Notes: generated by a model from the letters alone, not told the origin. A DNA stretch of 32,677 nt from Vibrio sp. S17_S38 (GCF_014694375.1 NZ_JAAUWW010000025.1:1-32677), one strand, 5' to 3'; positions 17,300 to 25,388 are shown, counted from the first letter of the stretch. Made by a program: numbers and translations.

Positions 17300-18439
17300 A
17301 TGAGTACACAACTTCCTAAAGTGATCTTACATGAACATATTGAAGGTTCGGTAACCCCTGAGCTGGCCGCTATTCTAGCCCAAAAGCATAATGTCACTTT
17401 GCCAAGCGATTTCCTTTATCCCGAAGGGCAATACGATAAAAGCGATTTCCCTAATGGGCGTTATCAATATGATGAATCAGATTTCGGCGCTTTTGTTACT
17501 GCTTATGATGTAGTGGCGGATTTAGTTCGTGATGCGGATGATTATTACTTGGTGATGAAAGATTATTTAACCCGTAACGCTGAGCAAGGTTTGGTGTACT
17601 GCGAAATGATCACCTCAGCTTTTCATATGTGTCACGATGAAGAAAGCAACACATTAGATGCAGCTCGTTATCATGGTTTAATGGATGGCATTTTGCGTGC
17701 GATTAATGAAATCAAAGCAGAATATGGCACCGAAACTCGTTTGCATGCGTGTGGCGTTCGTCATTTAAGCCTTGATGAATTTAAAATGAGCGCTGATTTT
17801 GTGGCAGCGCATACTCGCAATGAAGTGACAGGGTTTAATATTGCGGGTAATGAAATGGCCGGTGAATTTACCGATTTCCATTACGCCCATCAGCTGGTGA
17901 CTCAAATTCCTCTGCAAAAATCGTATCATGCTGGTGAAATTCGTGGCCCTGAAAGCATCCGCGATGCATTAGCGTGTGGCGCAAAACGTATTGGACATGG
18001 TATTGCAGCGATTAAAGATCCTGCGCTAATTCAAACGTTAATCGATGAGCAAATCACGCTGGAAGTCGCGCCGACGAGCAACCGAATTTTGGTGACAGAA
18101 TTTGAACAGTCTTTGGAGAAACATCCATTGCGTCGTTTGTATGAGGCAGGCGTTCGTTTGTCTATTAACACCGATGATGCAGGCTTGTTTGGGACGGATG
18201 TCGCTAAAGAATATCGCTTAGCTCAAGATGTCTTTGGTTTTAATCGAGTCGAATTATTGGATGTTACCTTGTGCGCTTTAGAAGCAGCATTTGTTGAAGA
18301 TGACATTAAGCAGCGTTTAATTGCTCAAGTCTATACTCAGTTCAGCCAGCAAGATTGGCAGAACTTAAATACCCATTGCCAAACGTTAGCTGATGGCGCA
18401 TTAAAGCAACGTTTGCAAGCGAGATTGACTCAACAATAA
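17300..18439 (+). CDS. add: Adenosine deaminase family protein
   Basis: Zinc-dependent purine deaminase of 379 residues in the amidohydrolase superfamily. Metal and catalytic motifs are seen in order: LHEHIEGS (about residues 10-17), SYHAGE near 213, RIGHGIAA near 231, and SINTDDAGLFGT near 295. The first motif has HEH-IEGS instead of the more common HxH-LDGS, and the protein is somewhat longer than E. coli Add (333 residues). It may therefore belong to an adenosine-deaminase-like subfamily; adenine or another purine could be the substrate. It is monocistronic, with the microsatellites upstream and a strong terminator downstream. Class is well supported, exact substrate less so. Confidence 0.8.
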   Translation: MSTQLPKVILHEHIEGSVTPELAAILAQKHNVTLPSDFLYPEGQYDKSDFPNGRYQYDESDFGAFVTAYDVVADLVRDADDYYLVMKDYLTRNAEQGLVYCEMITSAFHMCHDEESNTLDAARYHGLMDGILRAINEIKAEYGTETRLHACGVRHLSLDEFKMSADFVAAHTRNEVTGFNIAGNEMAGEFTDFHYAHQLVTQIPLQKSYHAGEIRGPESIRDALACGAKRIGHGIAAIKDPALIQTLIDEQITLEVAPTSNRILVTEFEQSLEKHPLRRLYEAGVRLSINTDDAGLFGTDVAKEYRLAQDVFGFNRVELLDVTLCALEAAFVEDDIKQRLIAQVYTQFSQQDWQNLNTHCQTLADGALKQRLQARLTQQ

Positions 18440-18479
18440 GATTTAGGCTTACATTTCGTTAGAATTAATAACAGCTCAC

Positions 18480-18507
18480 AACGTCGACTGAATCGACGTT
18501 TTTTTTG
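18480..18507 (+). terminator. Rho-independent terminator after add
   Basis: A perfect 8-bp stem AACGTCGA / TCGACGTT with a 5-nt loop, followed by T residues. It separates the purine gene from the integron integrase. Confidence 0.9.
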
Positions 18508-18542
18508 ATTCATGTGTTTACCCAAATAAAACCTTTAAATGG

Positions 18543-19160
18543 TTACTTTTGAAACCCGGCCAAACGAGAAAGAGGGCTTAGTACTCCACTTGCACCTCTT
18601 TCTAATACATGAGTATAAATCTGGGTGGTTTTTACATCTGAATGCCCAAGCTGTTCCTGAACCGTCCGATTTTTATTTCCTTTTCCTTGCCAAATTTTGA
18701 GTGCGCCATAATCGTAATCAATATCATCATATCTTAATCGCAGTACTTCCATTAACCGTAAACCACTGCCATATAAAAGTTGGGCCAATAATAAATATTT
18801 GGGTTGAATTTGAAATAACAATAGCTGGATTTCTGTTTGAGTTAGCACAACAGGAAGTTTAGGCGAAACCGAAGAGCGCTTAAATTTCATATCCAAACTT
18901 AGTGGTCTTTCGACAATATGCTGATATAAAAAGGTTATTGAATTTAGCGCGGTAGCCTGAGTTTTTACAGCTACATTTTTCACCGTAACCAATTGAGTGA
19001 GGTATTGCTCGACTTCTGCATCACCCATTGTATTGGGATGTCGCTTATTGTGAAAAAGTATAAATTGTTTAATCCAGTATAAGTAAGTTTGAACCGTCCT
19101 TAATGCATAATGACGAGATAACATATAATCATGGATGTATGTCAAAAATTCAGATTTCAT
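18543..19160 (-). CDS. intIA: Integron integrase IntI with an internal in-frame deletion (probably inactive)
   Basis: Tyrosine recombinase of the vibrio IntIA type, normally about 320 residues but only 205 here. The N-terminal SAM-like domain is intact (MKSEFLTYIHDYMLSRHYAL onward). The first catalytic Arg is present (GSGLRLMEVLRLR, Arg135), followed by Lys160 (WQGKGNKN). At residues 164-167 (NRTV) the chain jumps straight to QEQLGHSDVKTTQIYTHVL, which carries the last His (173) and the Tyr nucleophile (182). The missing block of about 115 residues would hold the IntI-specific helix region and the HTLRHSFATHLL box with the catalytic His and Arg. The join is in frame at an RTV stretch that, from memory, occurs at both sites in full-length IntIA, which suggests deletion by short homology. 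Recombination activity is very unlikely. Confidence 0.9.
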   Translation of the reverse strand: MKSEFLTYIHDYMLSRHYALRTVQTYLYWIKQFILFHNKRHPNTMGDAEVEQYLTQLVTVKNVAVKTQATALNSITFLYQHIVERPLSLDMKFKRSSVSPKLPVVLTQTEIQLLLFQIQPKYLLLAQLLYGSGLRLMEVLRLRYDDIDYDYGALKIWQGKGNKNRTVQEQLGHSDVKTTQIYTHVLERGASGVLSPLSRLAGFQK

Positions 19161-19329
19161 CGCCCTTTAAACCTATGTATGCTTAACCAGTGCTGATATA
19201 TTAGTCAAAGTCATCAAGCTATATGGATTTTTTCTGTCTAGTCATGGTGTTATGTGTGAAAAGTACAGCTAATATCTTGTTATTAAAATAAATGTTTGTA
19301 CGATTCTAATAAATGAGAAAAGATAGACA

Positions 19330-19370
19330 GATTGGATAGATGGATGGTTTCTGTCTATTAAGCGTTAGCT
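19330..19370 (+). other. attI attachment site (approximate), crossover at GTTAGC
   Basis: The only integron core site between the integrase start and the first cassette gene is AAGCGTTAGC, with the crossover G at 19364. The left limit is approximate because attI sites vary. The first cassette starts at 19365. Confidence 0.6.
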
Positions 19371-19384
19371 TAATAATTTAGGTC

Positions 19385-20254
19385 ATGGAGATAGAGTTGT
19401 ATAAAGACTACCTTGAATACTTGCATCAGGACAAACCTGATGCTCTTTGGCATTACACATCATTTGATGCAATCAATAACATTGTAAAAGGAAGTGGGAA
19501 ACTATCTTTTTGGGTTAGTGAAATAAATTTTCTCAATGATCATCAGGAGTATTTTCATGGGTTCAGAGTGCTCAAAGATGTTTTCACTCGGTTTAAAGTT
19601 GATAATCAAGGCAATCCTCTAATCCTACAACGTTTAGCTAGTTTAGAACCTTTTTTCCAATTCACTGAAGCAATTGGAACAAACTTATCCTTTGCACAGG
19701 ACGCTGGAGTTTTTGTTCTTTCATTGACAAGTCAGAAAGATCTATTGAGTCAGTGGAGAGCTTATACCCCTAATGGGCATGGAGTCTCTATAGGTATTTC
19801 TCCAAACTTTGAACCAGAGCTTAATACTAAGAGCCTTCTTTACCCAGTTATATACGATGATGAATTTAAATATGAATATGCTATAGGTTTATTGACAGAC
19901 TATATCAATAAGCCTATATCTCCGAACGGTGATAATCAGTCCGCAATCTCAGACTTTACTTCGAAAGCTAAAGTTGCATGTACACTAATGAAAGATGCAG
20001 GCTTTAAGGAAGAGTGTGAGTGGCGGTATGTTGTCTATGGGCAAGAACATGTAAATATCCACTTACGTAGTTCTGACTATTTCTTAATTCCTTATGTTCG
20101 GCTAAACGTTAATAGCAGTTGTGTAAAGGAATTGATCATTGGTCCAAACCCTCATTCGGATCTTGCTAAAAAATCACTGGAGTTGCTGCTTGCTAAATCC
20201 AATCTATCGGCAGTGCAAGTAACAAAAACACCGATACCTTATCGTGGCAATTAA
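19385..20254 (+). CDS. Cassette 1: DUF2971-domain protein
   Basis: Protein of 289 residues, predicted cytoplasmic. The N-terminal part (LWHYTSFDAINNIVKGSGKL, then FWVSEINFLNDHQEY, about residues 21-55) has the pattern of DUF2971. The central FVLSLTSQKDLLSQWRAYTPNGHGVSIGI stretch and the later FKEECEWRYVVYG are also typical. The molecular function of DUF2971 proteins is not established; they recur in integrons and defence-rich islands. It is the first cassette after attI and so the best placed for expression from an integron promoter. The gene begins 20 bp after the crossover and its stop codon abuts the attC. Confidence 0.75.
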   Translation: MEIELYKDYLEYLHQDKPDALWHYTSFDAINNIVKGSGKLSFWVSEINFLNDHQEYFHGFRVLKDVFTRFKVDNQGNPLILQRLASLEPFFQFTEAIGTNLSFAQDAGVFVLSLTSQKDLLSQWRAYTPNGHGVSIGISPNFEPELNTKSLLYPVIYDDEFKYEYAIGLLTDYINKPISPNGDNQSAISDFTSKAKVACTLMKDAGFKEECEWRYVVYGQEHVNIHLRSSDYFLIPYVRLNVNSSCVKELIIGPNPHSDLAKKSLELLLAKSNLSAVQVTKTPIPYRGN

Positions 20255-20350
20255 GCTAACAAAACATTTAAGAGTGATTCGCAACGCTTGGTGTTTTCGC
20301 TTCGCTCAAGTATAGCCAAGCGTCGCTCACACCTTAATGCGGCGTTAGGC
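20255..20350 (+). repeat. attC site 1 (96 bp, family A)
   Basis: Runs from GCTAACAAAA to GCGTTAGGC. The arms AACGCTTGG and CCAAGCGT can pair, with GCTTCGCTC in the loop region. Nearly the same sequence recurs as attC 4 and, partly, attC 8. Confidence 0.93.
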
Positions 20351-20366
20351 TTTGTCGCTAGAATCC

Positions 20367-22022
20367 ATGGAGTATAAATTGAAACTCAATTCTGAACTAT
20401 TGAACGACGAACAATACAGTGAGTACCCTCTGGATTACAAAAGTTGCTTCAACGCTAGAGGGCTATACCATTCAATGCAATTCGTGTTGAGATTAAGGCC
20501 TGACATACACAACCTACTAGATGCTACTGAGAATGGAATCCACACATCAAGCAAATATGACTTTGAAACAGTTCAAGCCTTCTCCACATATCTGCACGAA
20601 ACTATCCATTGGTGGCAGCACATAGGATCTATATCAGGCTTGCTATTAAGTTTTTCGTATCCAGCGCAAGCGCATATAAATCATGAATTCTTAAAGGAAT
20701 ACATCGAGCATACTGGCCTAAAAAAGCCGATTATCAAATATAATGAAAATAATGCTGTAGATTATAAACCAACAGATAAGGAGTTTTTGGCAATAAACCC
20801 AATACTGAACAACTTCCATGATATTGAGTTTTTCAAAAGTTTAGTTGTACAGCCAAAATCAGCACCATCAGTTGTTAACGACAAGTTATTTGAGTCAGTA
20901 GGACATTCCTTTCATATAGCCTACTCATCATTTGTTGCTGTTTTATCAGCAAGTTTTGATCGAGAGTTACAATTCTTGCCAAAGGCTGACGTGTGGCACA
21001 AAGGGTTTAAGGTTTTACGAGACAATAATGAGCCCAATCATTGCTATGGTGAGCCAGCTCACATTTCTCCCATTGGGCTCATTGATTTATTTGAAGGCCA
21101 AGCGCGATTTACGCAGATGCAGTATTTGTTTTACTCATCTGGAGAAAGTTTGGAATGGGAAGATTTTGAAAATTTAGGAATGTTGAAAGGAGTCTATTAT
21201 TCAGCCTTTGAATCATTTTTAGCCCTTACTGAATCAGAAAAACCCGAGGACATAGGGAGTCCGTTGGTAGCGTTGTTCTTGTTAGTTTTAGATATTGCGA
21301 TAAACCCTGGTGAAGGATTCCCATTTGATATTAAAAGTTACGAGAATTTCATAGATTCAACTAACCCAGGGGTTAGGTTTATAAAATTGTGCTACGCGAT
21401 CAAAAATAAACACCCAGAGTTTAAAGGGCTAATTATAAATTATTCATCGTCAGAATATTACCAAGTATCTACAGCCCTTTCAGCAGCAATTGATAGTCCG
21501 TCGCCACTGAATATTGCTCAGGAAATATGCCGTTGGGCGAAAAGTGAAAAGTCACTAATTGAATTACTGAAAGAAGAAGAATCGTTCGATTTCTCAGAAG
21601 AGAATCTACCAATAAGACTACTTTTTTCGAGATTTATTCGATTCCAGCAAGATAAGCTGCTACATCCTTCTTATTTCTGTTGGACGGGCGTTTATAGCGC
21701 TGGAGGGAAGGTGACAGATGAAAGTTTAAGCCTCTTTCTAGAACATCAATCTTTATTTTCTGATAAGGCTGATGGTGACATATACCCAAGAAAATTTCCG
21801 GGAAAAGATGAATCTAAGGTGCAAAAAGCATTTGATAGTTTTTATACGTGGGTAGCTACATATGATTTATGCAGACAATGGATTGTTGGTGAGGGTGAGT
21901 TTGATTATGATTACTTCTGGCTGTCTAGCAAGCACTCGATGAGTGAACTTGAGGGCTGGGCGCGACACCACTTTCAACTCGTGTATGGGGTCGATCCTAG
22001 GGATTTCGAAGTAGTTAATTAA
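20367..22022 (+). CDS. Cassette 2: large unknown protein with an HExxH motif
   Basis: Unrecognised protein of 551 residues from the ATG at 20367; a TTG at 20352 is an alternative start. The most telling feature is YLHETIHWWQHIGS (about residues 76-89), whose HETIH matches the HExxH zinc-ligand motif of metallopeptidases, in a stretch predicted to be helical. No signal peptide or membrane helix is obvious. The rest is a mixed fold rich in aromatic residues with no repeat. It is unusually long for an integron cassette gene. A metal-dependent hydrolase is possible, but the motif alone is weak evidence and a third ligand is not identified. Confidence 0.7.
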   Translation: MEYKLKLNSELLNDEQYSEYPLDYKSCFNARGLYHSMQFVLRLRPDIHNLLDATENGIHTSSKYDFETVQAFSTYLHETIHWWQHIGSISGLLLSFSYPAQAHINHEFLKEYIEHTGLKKPIIKYNENNAVDYKPTDKEFLAINPILNNFHDIEFFKSLVVQPKSAPSVVNDKLFESVGHSFHIAYSSFVAVLSASFDRELQFLPKADVWHKGFKVLRDNNEPNHCYGEPAHISPIGLIDLFEGQARFTQMQYLFYSSGESLEWEDFENLGMLKGVYYSAFESFLALTESEKPEDIGSPLVALFLLVLDIAINPGEGFPFDIKSYENFIDSTNPGVRFIKLCYAIKNKHPEFKGLIINYSSSEYYQVSTALSAAIDSPSPLNIAQEICRWAKSEKSLIELLKEEESFDFSEENLPIRLLFSRFIRFQQDKLLHPSYFCWTGVYSAGGKVTDESLSLFLEHQSLFSDKADGDIYPRKFPGKDESKVQKAFDSFYTWVATYDLCRQWIVGEGEFDYDYFWLSSKHSMSELEGWARHHFQLVYGVDPRDFEVVN

Positions 22023-22023
22023 A

Positions 22024-22096
22024 GCCTAACAAGCCACTACACTCGGAAATTTTACTCGCTTCGCTCCTAAAATTCCGGTGAGTGGGGCGTTAGAAC
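22024..22096 (+). repeat. attC site 2 (73 bp, family B)
   Basis: From GCCTAACAA to GCGTTAGAAC, with paired arms CACTCGGAAATTTTA and TAAAATTCCGGTGAGTG around CTCGCTTCGCTCC. Closely similar to attC 10. Confidence 0.9.
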
Positions 22097-22416
22097 ATAT
22101 TCGTGTTTTTAAGGTTTGAGCTATACAAAAGTGGTTGGCGTTTCTGCCAATTAGCTTAAGTTTCTCAACCCATTCGATCAGTGTTTTTCGCTTCGATATT
22201 TCAGCTTTCTCGTGGCTTTTGTGAAAGTCGCGTTTGAATTTTCCATCTGGTTTTGGGTGGTTTCGTTGTTGTTAATAGTTGAAAGTATCATAGCCAAGTT
22301 CGTCTATTTTTCGTTTTTATCTCAACTTAATCCCATAAATGTGATTAACCGTTTGAGTCAAATGGGTTTCTTTAATATTTTGTTGGGGCGGTCAAGCCGC
22401 GTTGAGTTTCGTGGTG
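22097..22416 (+). other. Cassette 3 body, poorly coding
   Basis: The stretch between attC 2 and attC 3 holds at most one small rightward frame (22212-22433, listed separately). Its 5' part (about 115 bp) has no start codon with a ribosome-binding site. The cassette could instead carry a promoter or small RNA, as proposed for other gene-less integron cassettes. Confidence 0.4.
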
Positions 22417-22433
22417 TTCTAACAAAAAAATAA
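22212..22433 (+). CDS. Cassette 3: possible small membrane protein
   Basis: A 73-codon frame with a GTG start and no clear ribosome-binding site. The product would open with a hydrophobic helix (AFEFSIWFWVVSLLLIVESII, split by a few residues) and end with a basic tail. The stop lies inside attC 3, as often seen in cassettes. Codon use and start are unconvincing, so I treat it as a doubtful gene. Confidence 0.35.
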   Translation: MAFVKVAFEFSIWFWVVSLLLIVESIIAKFVYFSFLSQLNPINVINRLSQMGFFNILLGRSSRVEFRGVLTKK

Positions 22434-22521
22434 ATTGGACGTTTGGAGCTTGGCTGTTTTGGTTTTAGGTTTGGTGCGCTTGGCTGGTTAAGTTGGTGCG
22501 CCAATTATTTAAGCGTTAGCC
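22417..22521 (+). repeat. attC site 3 (105 bp)
   Basis: From TTCTAACAAAA to GCGTTAGCC. The outer arms AATAAATTGGACG and CGCCAATTATTTAA pair; the middle repeats TTGG-rich tracts. It is distinct from the other attC families in the array. Confidence 0.85.
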
Positions 22522-22535
22522 ATTCGGAGATAATT

Positions 22536-23528
22536 TTGAAATCAATCAGTATTAAGTGCGGAAATATTACGCCAAGTAGTGCAGAAGTTGAGCATGATGA
22601 CGTCATATTTGGATGGCGTGAAATTGAATCAATTTTGACGAGCTATGCGATACAACTTGACTCACATAGAACTGTTTATGTTTCGTTGGACGTTAGTAAC
22701 ATTTGTGAAAAACTAAATCAGTTAAAGCCTGAAAATTGCGCCGAGTTCTTTAGAATCTTCTCGTTGGATTTAAGTAAATGGGATACAGAGCATCCGTTTA
22801 GTGCAAGTATTAACTTTTCGATTGAAAAAAACTTTGATGATGAGAATTGGAGTGAGCTTAAGTTCGTTGAGAGGGTGATGGAACAAATATTTTTGGTATT
22901 GAATATCGCTGTACGTGGCGGTTGCAATTTTGGAGATATTCAAGTTGGCGAGACTTGGAGGTCGCTCCATTGTGCAGATTTAGAAAGTGGTTGGCACTAC
23001 TCATCGGTAAATGGCTGGCCACGAATCAAACCAATCTCAGTTACAAAGTCTTGGTATTGGCTTGAAAAATATAGCTCAATATTTTTCAATCTCGCTAATA
23101 CTTCAATTACCAAGGCAAGTGCCGTTTTACTGCATCTATCGTATAAAGGAGATATTGAGTCCACTGATGTATTACAGTTATCTCAAGTCATAGAAAATTT
23201 GTATCTAAGCAAAGGTGAGCCTAAAGCACGAGGATTAAACCGAAAACTTCCAGTCGTTCTAGGTCCGTTACCTCGTTCAAATAAAAGCCTAATACAAGAC
23301 TTCTATAAACTTCGTAGTGACATTGCTCATGGAGATTTTCCATTGTTTCGCCCTAGGTACTCGGAAACAGATTTAGGATTTAAAGAGGCAGAGAAACATT
23401 ATTGGGAGATATCTCAAGAAATTGATAAAGGGGTCGCTGTTTTAATTGGGACGCTTCAATTCCTCATTGAGAATAATGCAAGTTCAATGTCGTTCAAAGA
23501 GTCAGTGTCCGTGGAAACAAATGGCTAA
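22536..23528 (+). CDS. Cassette 4: HEPN-like protein with an R-x4-H motif
   Basis: Protein of 330 residues, probably starting at the TTG at 22536 behind CGGAGA. The open frame continues upstream but through attC 3. The N-terminal two thirds are unrecognised. The C-terminal part is helical and contains FYKLRSDIAHGDFPLF, in which R-SDIA-H fits the R-x4-6-H catalytic signature of HEPN ribonucleases and resembles Apea-type HEPN domains. Such proteins act in toxin and anti-phage systems as RNases or scaffolds. No partner antitoxin or nucleotidyltransferase is visible in this cassette. The assignment rests on the motif and its helical setting. The stop codon lies inside attC 4. Confidence 0.65.
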   Translation: MKSISIKCGNITPSSAEVEHDDVIFGWREIESILTSYAIQLDSHRTVYVSLDVSNICEKLNQLKPENCAEFFRIFSLDLSKWDTEHPFSASINFSIEKNFDDENWSELKFVERVMEQIFLVLNIAVRGGCNFGDIQVGETWRSLHCADLESGWHYSSVNGWPRIKPISVTKSWYWLEKYSSIFFNLANTSITKASAVLLHLSYKGDIESTDVLQLSQVIENLYLSKGEPKARGLNRKLPVVLGPLPRSNKSLIQDFYKLRSDIAHGDFPLFRPRYSETDLGFKEAEKHYWEISQEIDKGVAVLIGTLQFLIENNASSMSFKESVSVETNG

Positions 23529-23619
23529 CAAAGCATTTAAGAGTGATTCGCAACGCTTGGCAGTTTTGCTTCGCTCAAGTATAGCCAAGCGTCGCTCACA
23601 CCTTAATGCGGCGTTATGC
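23523..23619 (+). repeat. attC site 4 (97 bp, family A)
   Basis: From GGCTAACAAAG to GCGTTATGC; almost identical to attC 1 in arms and loop region (AACGCTTGG...CCAAGCGTCGC). Confidence 0.93.
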
Positions 23620-23634
23620 GTAAATGGAGGAAAC

Positions 23635-24132
23635 ATGGAAAATCAGGGAAAGCTGTACTTCTTCTGTGGCAAGATGGGAGCAGGAAAATCGACCAAATCT
23701 AAGGTTGTAGCTGCTGAAAACAATGCAGTCTTAATTTCAGAAGACGATTGGTTGTCAGCTCATTATCCTTCTCAAATTCAAACATTTGACGACTACATCA
23801 AGTACTCAAACTTAATTAAGCCTTTCGTTAAAAGCCATGTTCAAAACTTGCTGAATGTTGGGGTTAACGTTGTCATGGATTTTCCAGCTAATACTGTAAG
23901 GCAAAGAATTTGGTTTGTATCACTGTGCGTCGAAGTAGATAGTGAGCATGAGCTGTTGTATTTGGACTTAACAGATGAGCAATGTTTATCCCAAATTGCT
24001 AAACGCCGAGTTGAACAACCAGAAAGAGCTATGTTTGACACAGAGGCTGTATTTCATCATGTGACCCAGTATTTTGAAGCTCCAGCCGCGAGTGAAAATC
24101 TCAGTCTGGTACGTGTGGGAGAATACGCATAA
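23635..24132 (+). CDS. Cassette 5: small P-loop kinase-like ATPase (AAA_33 type)
   Basis: Protein of 165 residues from the ATG at 23635, which has GGAGG 6 bp upstream. The longer open frame upstream crosses attC 4 and is not the gene. A Walker A motif is clear (FCGKMGAGKSTKS, about residues 10-22), followed by ISEDDWLSAHYP and a Walker B-like VVMDFPANTVRQR. This order fits AAA_33-type small-molecule kinases, a group that includes zeta-like and antibiotic-modifying phosphotransferases. The substrate is unknown. The stop overlaps attC 5. Confidence 0.8.
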   Translation: MENQGKLYFFCGKMGAGKSTKSKVVAAENNAVLISEDDWLSAHYPSQIQTFDDYIKYSNLIKPFVKSHVQNLLNVGVNVVMDFPANTVRQRIWFVSLCVEVDSEHELLYLDLTDEQCLSQIAKRRVEQPERAMFDTEAVFHHVTQYFEAPAASENLSLVRVGEYA

Positions 24133-24263
24133 CAAAGCGTTTAAGACGGATTCCCAACGCTTGGCATTTTCGGTTTACATCGGTTTACATCGGTTTAAGT
24201 GTTTATATCACAATGGCTTAGGTAGGGTGGTAGCGTTGCTCACCACTTAACGCGGCGTTAGTT
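24127..24263 (+). repeat. attC site 5 (137 bp) with an internal triple repeat
   Basis: From GCATAACAAAG to GCGTTAGTT. It carries three 10-bp direct repeats CGGTTTACAT (the last ending AAGT) at 24171-24200. The outer ends resemble family A; it is the longest attC here. Confidence 0.88.
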
Positions 24264-24278
24264 TCAAAGGAGAGTTCA

Positions 24279-24635
24279 TTGCTAGATTTAGATATTAAAT
24301 CAATGGTGTTCGGGGGTGTTTTGTCTCTCGCGGTTGGTGGCGGCCTTTACGGTTTGTACCTTAAGACACTAGGCCCTTCGGCAATTACTCAAGGGCAAAC
24401 TTATGGCCTCATTCAAGAATGCGCTTCCCTTCTTGGCAGTAGTAATTCAGTCGAAATAAAACAATTCTTGCAAAAGATTGATCAAAGAAAAAAAGAAATT
24501 AATAAATCTGACGCAACGGTTACTGCCATAGGCTTAGCTGCAGGACAAAGTTACGATGACGCTCCCGGTATGGGAAAGCCGCTTGCAATGTGTGCAAAAG
24601 AGTTGGCGTCAAAAGTTGAATCGTTAAGAAACTAA
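24279..24635 (+). CDS. Cassette 6: small membrane-anchored protein of unknown function
   Basis: Protein of 118 residues with a TTG start behind a strong AAAGGAGAG site. A single hydrophobic segment (FGGVLSLAVGGGLYGLYL, about residues 11-28) lies near the N-terminus and suggests a membrane anchor with the remainder in the periplasm. The rest is soluble and alpha-helical, with two cysteines (QECASLL, MCAKEL) that could form a disulphide. I do not recognise a family. The stop codon lies inside attC 6. Confidence 0.65.
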   Translation: MLDLDIKSMVFGGVLSLAVGGGLYGLYLKTLGPSAITQGQTYGLIQECASLLGSSNSVEIKQFLQKIDQRKKEINKSDATVTAIGLAAGQSYDDAPGMGKPLAMCAKELASKVESLRN

Positions 24636-24701
24636 CAAGCGCATATTGCCGGACTGGTTTTCCGCTGCGCTCCAAACCAGCCGCAAATGCGGGCGTTAGC
24701 C
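24630..24701 (+). repeat. attC site 6 (72 bp)
   Basis: From AACTAACAAGCG to GCGTTAGCC. The arms CTGGTTTTC and CAAACCAG pair around CGCTGCGCTC. Shorter than family A. Confidence 0.9.
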
Positions 24702-24716
24702 GTTTTAGGAGGTTTC

Positions 24717-25253
24717 ATGAACAATCGGGTAGTTTTTACTGGTGGTCCAGGTTCAGGAAAAACTTCGGTGATTAAATTTTTAGAGCAATTGGGATATCCA
24801 AGTGCTACAGAAGTCGGTCGTAAAGTCATTCAAATGCAAACTGAGCGTGATGGAGCAGCTTTACCTTGGAAAGATAAAGTCGCATTCCGTGATGCAATGG
24901 TTCTTGAAGAACTCAACAATTACAAAGTGCACGACAACTCAGTTCTGACTTTCTTTGATCGAAGCATTATTGATTCTTATGGGTACAGTCAGCTTGAACA
25001 AATAGCTATTTCAGAGATCTTATTAAGAAGTTGCCACGAGCTAACCTATCACAGAAAAGTATTCATTTTCCCACCGTGGGAAACGATCTATGAAAATGAC
25101 ATCGAGCGTAAGCAAGATTTTAATGAGGCTGTTGCGACATACCATGAAATGGTGAAAGCCTATGAAAGGTTTGGTTATGAACGGATTGAAGTTCCAAAGG
25201 TTTCAGTCGGAGATAGGGCTGAGTTCATCTTAGATACGGTGGGCAACGGCTAA
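24717..25253 (+). CDS. Cassette 7: P-loop ATPase/kinase (AAA_28 type)
   Basis: Protein of 178 residues from the ATG at 24717, with GGAGG 4 bp upstream. The Walker A motif is FTGGPGSGKTSVI (about residues 7-19), then ATEVGRKVI and a Walker B-like LTFFDRSIIDSYGY. The layout matches the AAA_28 family of predicted ATPases, found often in integron cassettes and near toxin genes. Substrate and role are unknown. Its stop codon is in attC 7. Confidence 0.8.
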   Translation: MNNRVVFTGGPGSGKTSVIKFLEQLGYPSATEVGRKVIQMQTERDGAALPWKDKVAFRDAMVLEELNNYKVHDNSVLTFFDRSIIDSYGYSQLEQIAISEILLRSCHELTYHRKVFIFPPWETIYENDIERKQDFNEAVATYHEMVKAYERFGYERIEVPKVSVGDRAEFILDTVGNG

Positions 25254-25373
25254 CAAACGCCTCAAGAGGGACTGTCAACGCGTAGCGTTTCCAGTCCCAT
25301 TGAGCCGCGGTGGTTACGGTTACGGTTGTTGTGTTTGAGTTTAGTGGTAAAGCCCCTTAGGCGGGCGTTATAA
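25248..25373 (+). repeat. attC site 7 (126 bp), V. cholerae VCR-like
   Basis: From GGCTAACAAACGCCTC to GCGTTATAA. The text includes AACGCCTCAAGAGGGACTG and CCCCTTAGGCGGGCG, which from memory is very close to the V. cholerae VCR consensus, unlike the other sites here. Confidence 0.92.
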
Positions 25374-25388
25374 AGCAGAGGAATATCC

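Noticed and set aside
19161..19364. LexA box in the integrase promoter region
   Set aside because: I looked for a CTG-N10-CAG site as in other vibrio integrons and found only degenerate matches.
23446..23634. N-terminal extension of the cassette 5 ATPase
   Set aside because: The extension reads through the end of cassette 4 and attC 4; the ATG at 23635 has GGAGG and fits the P-loop family start.
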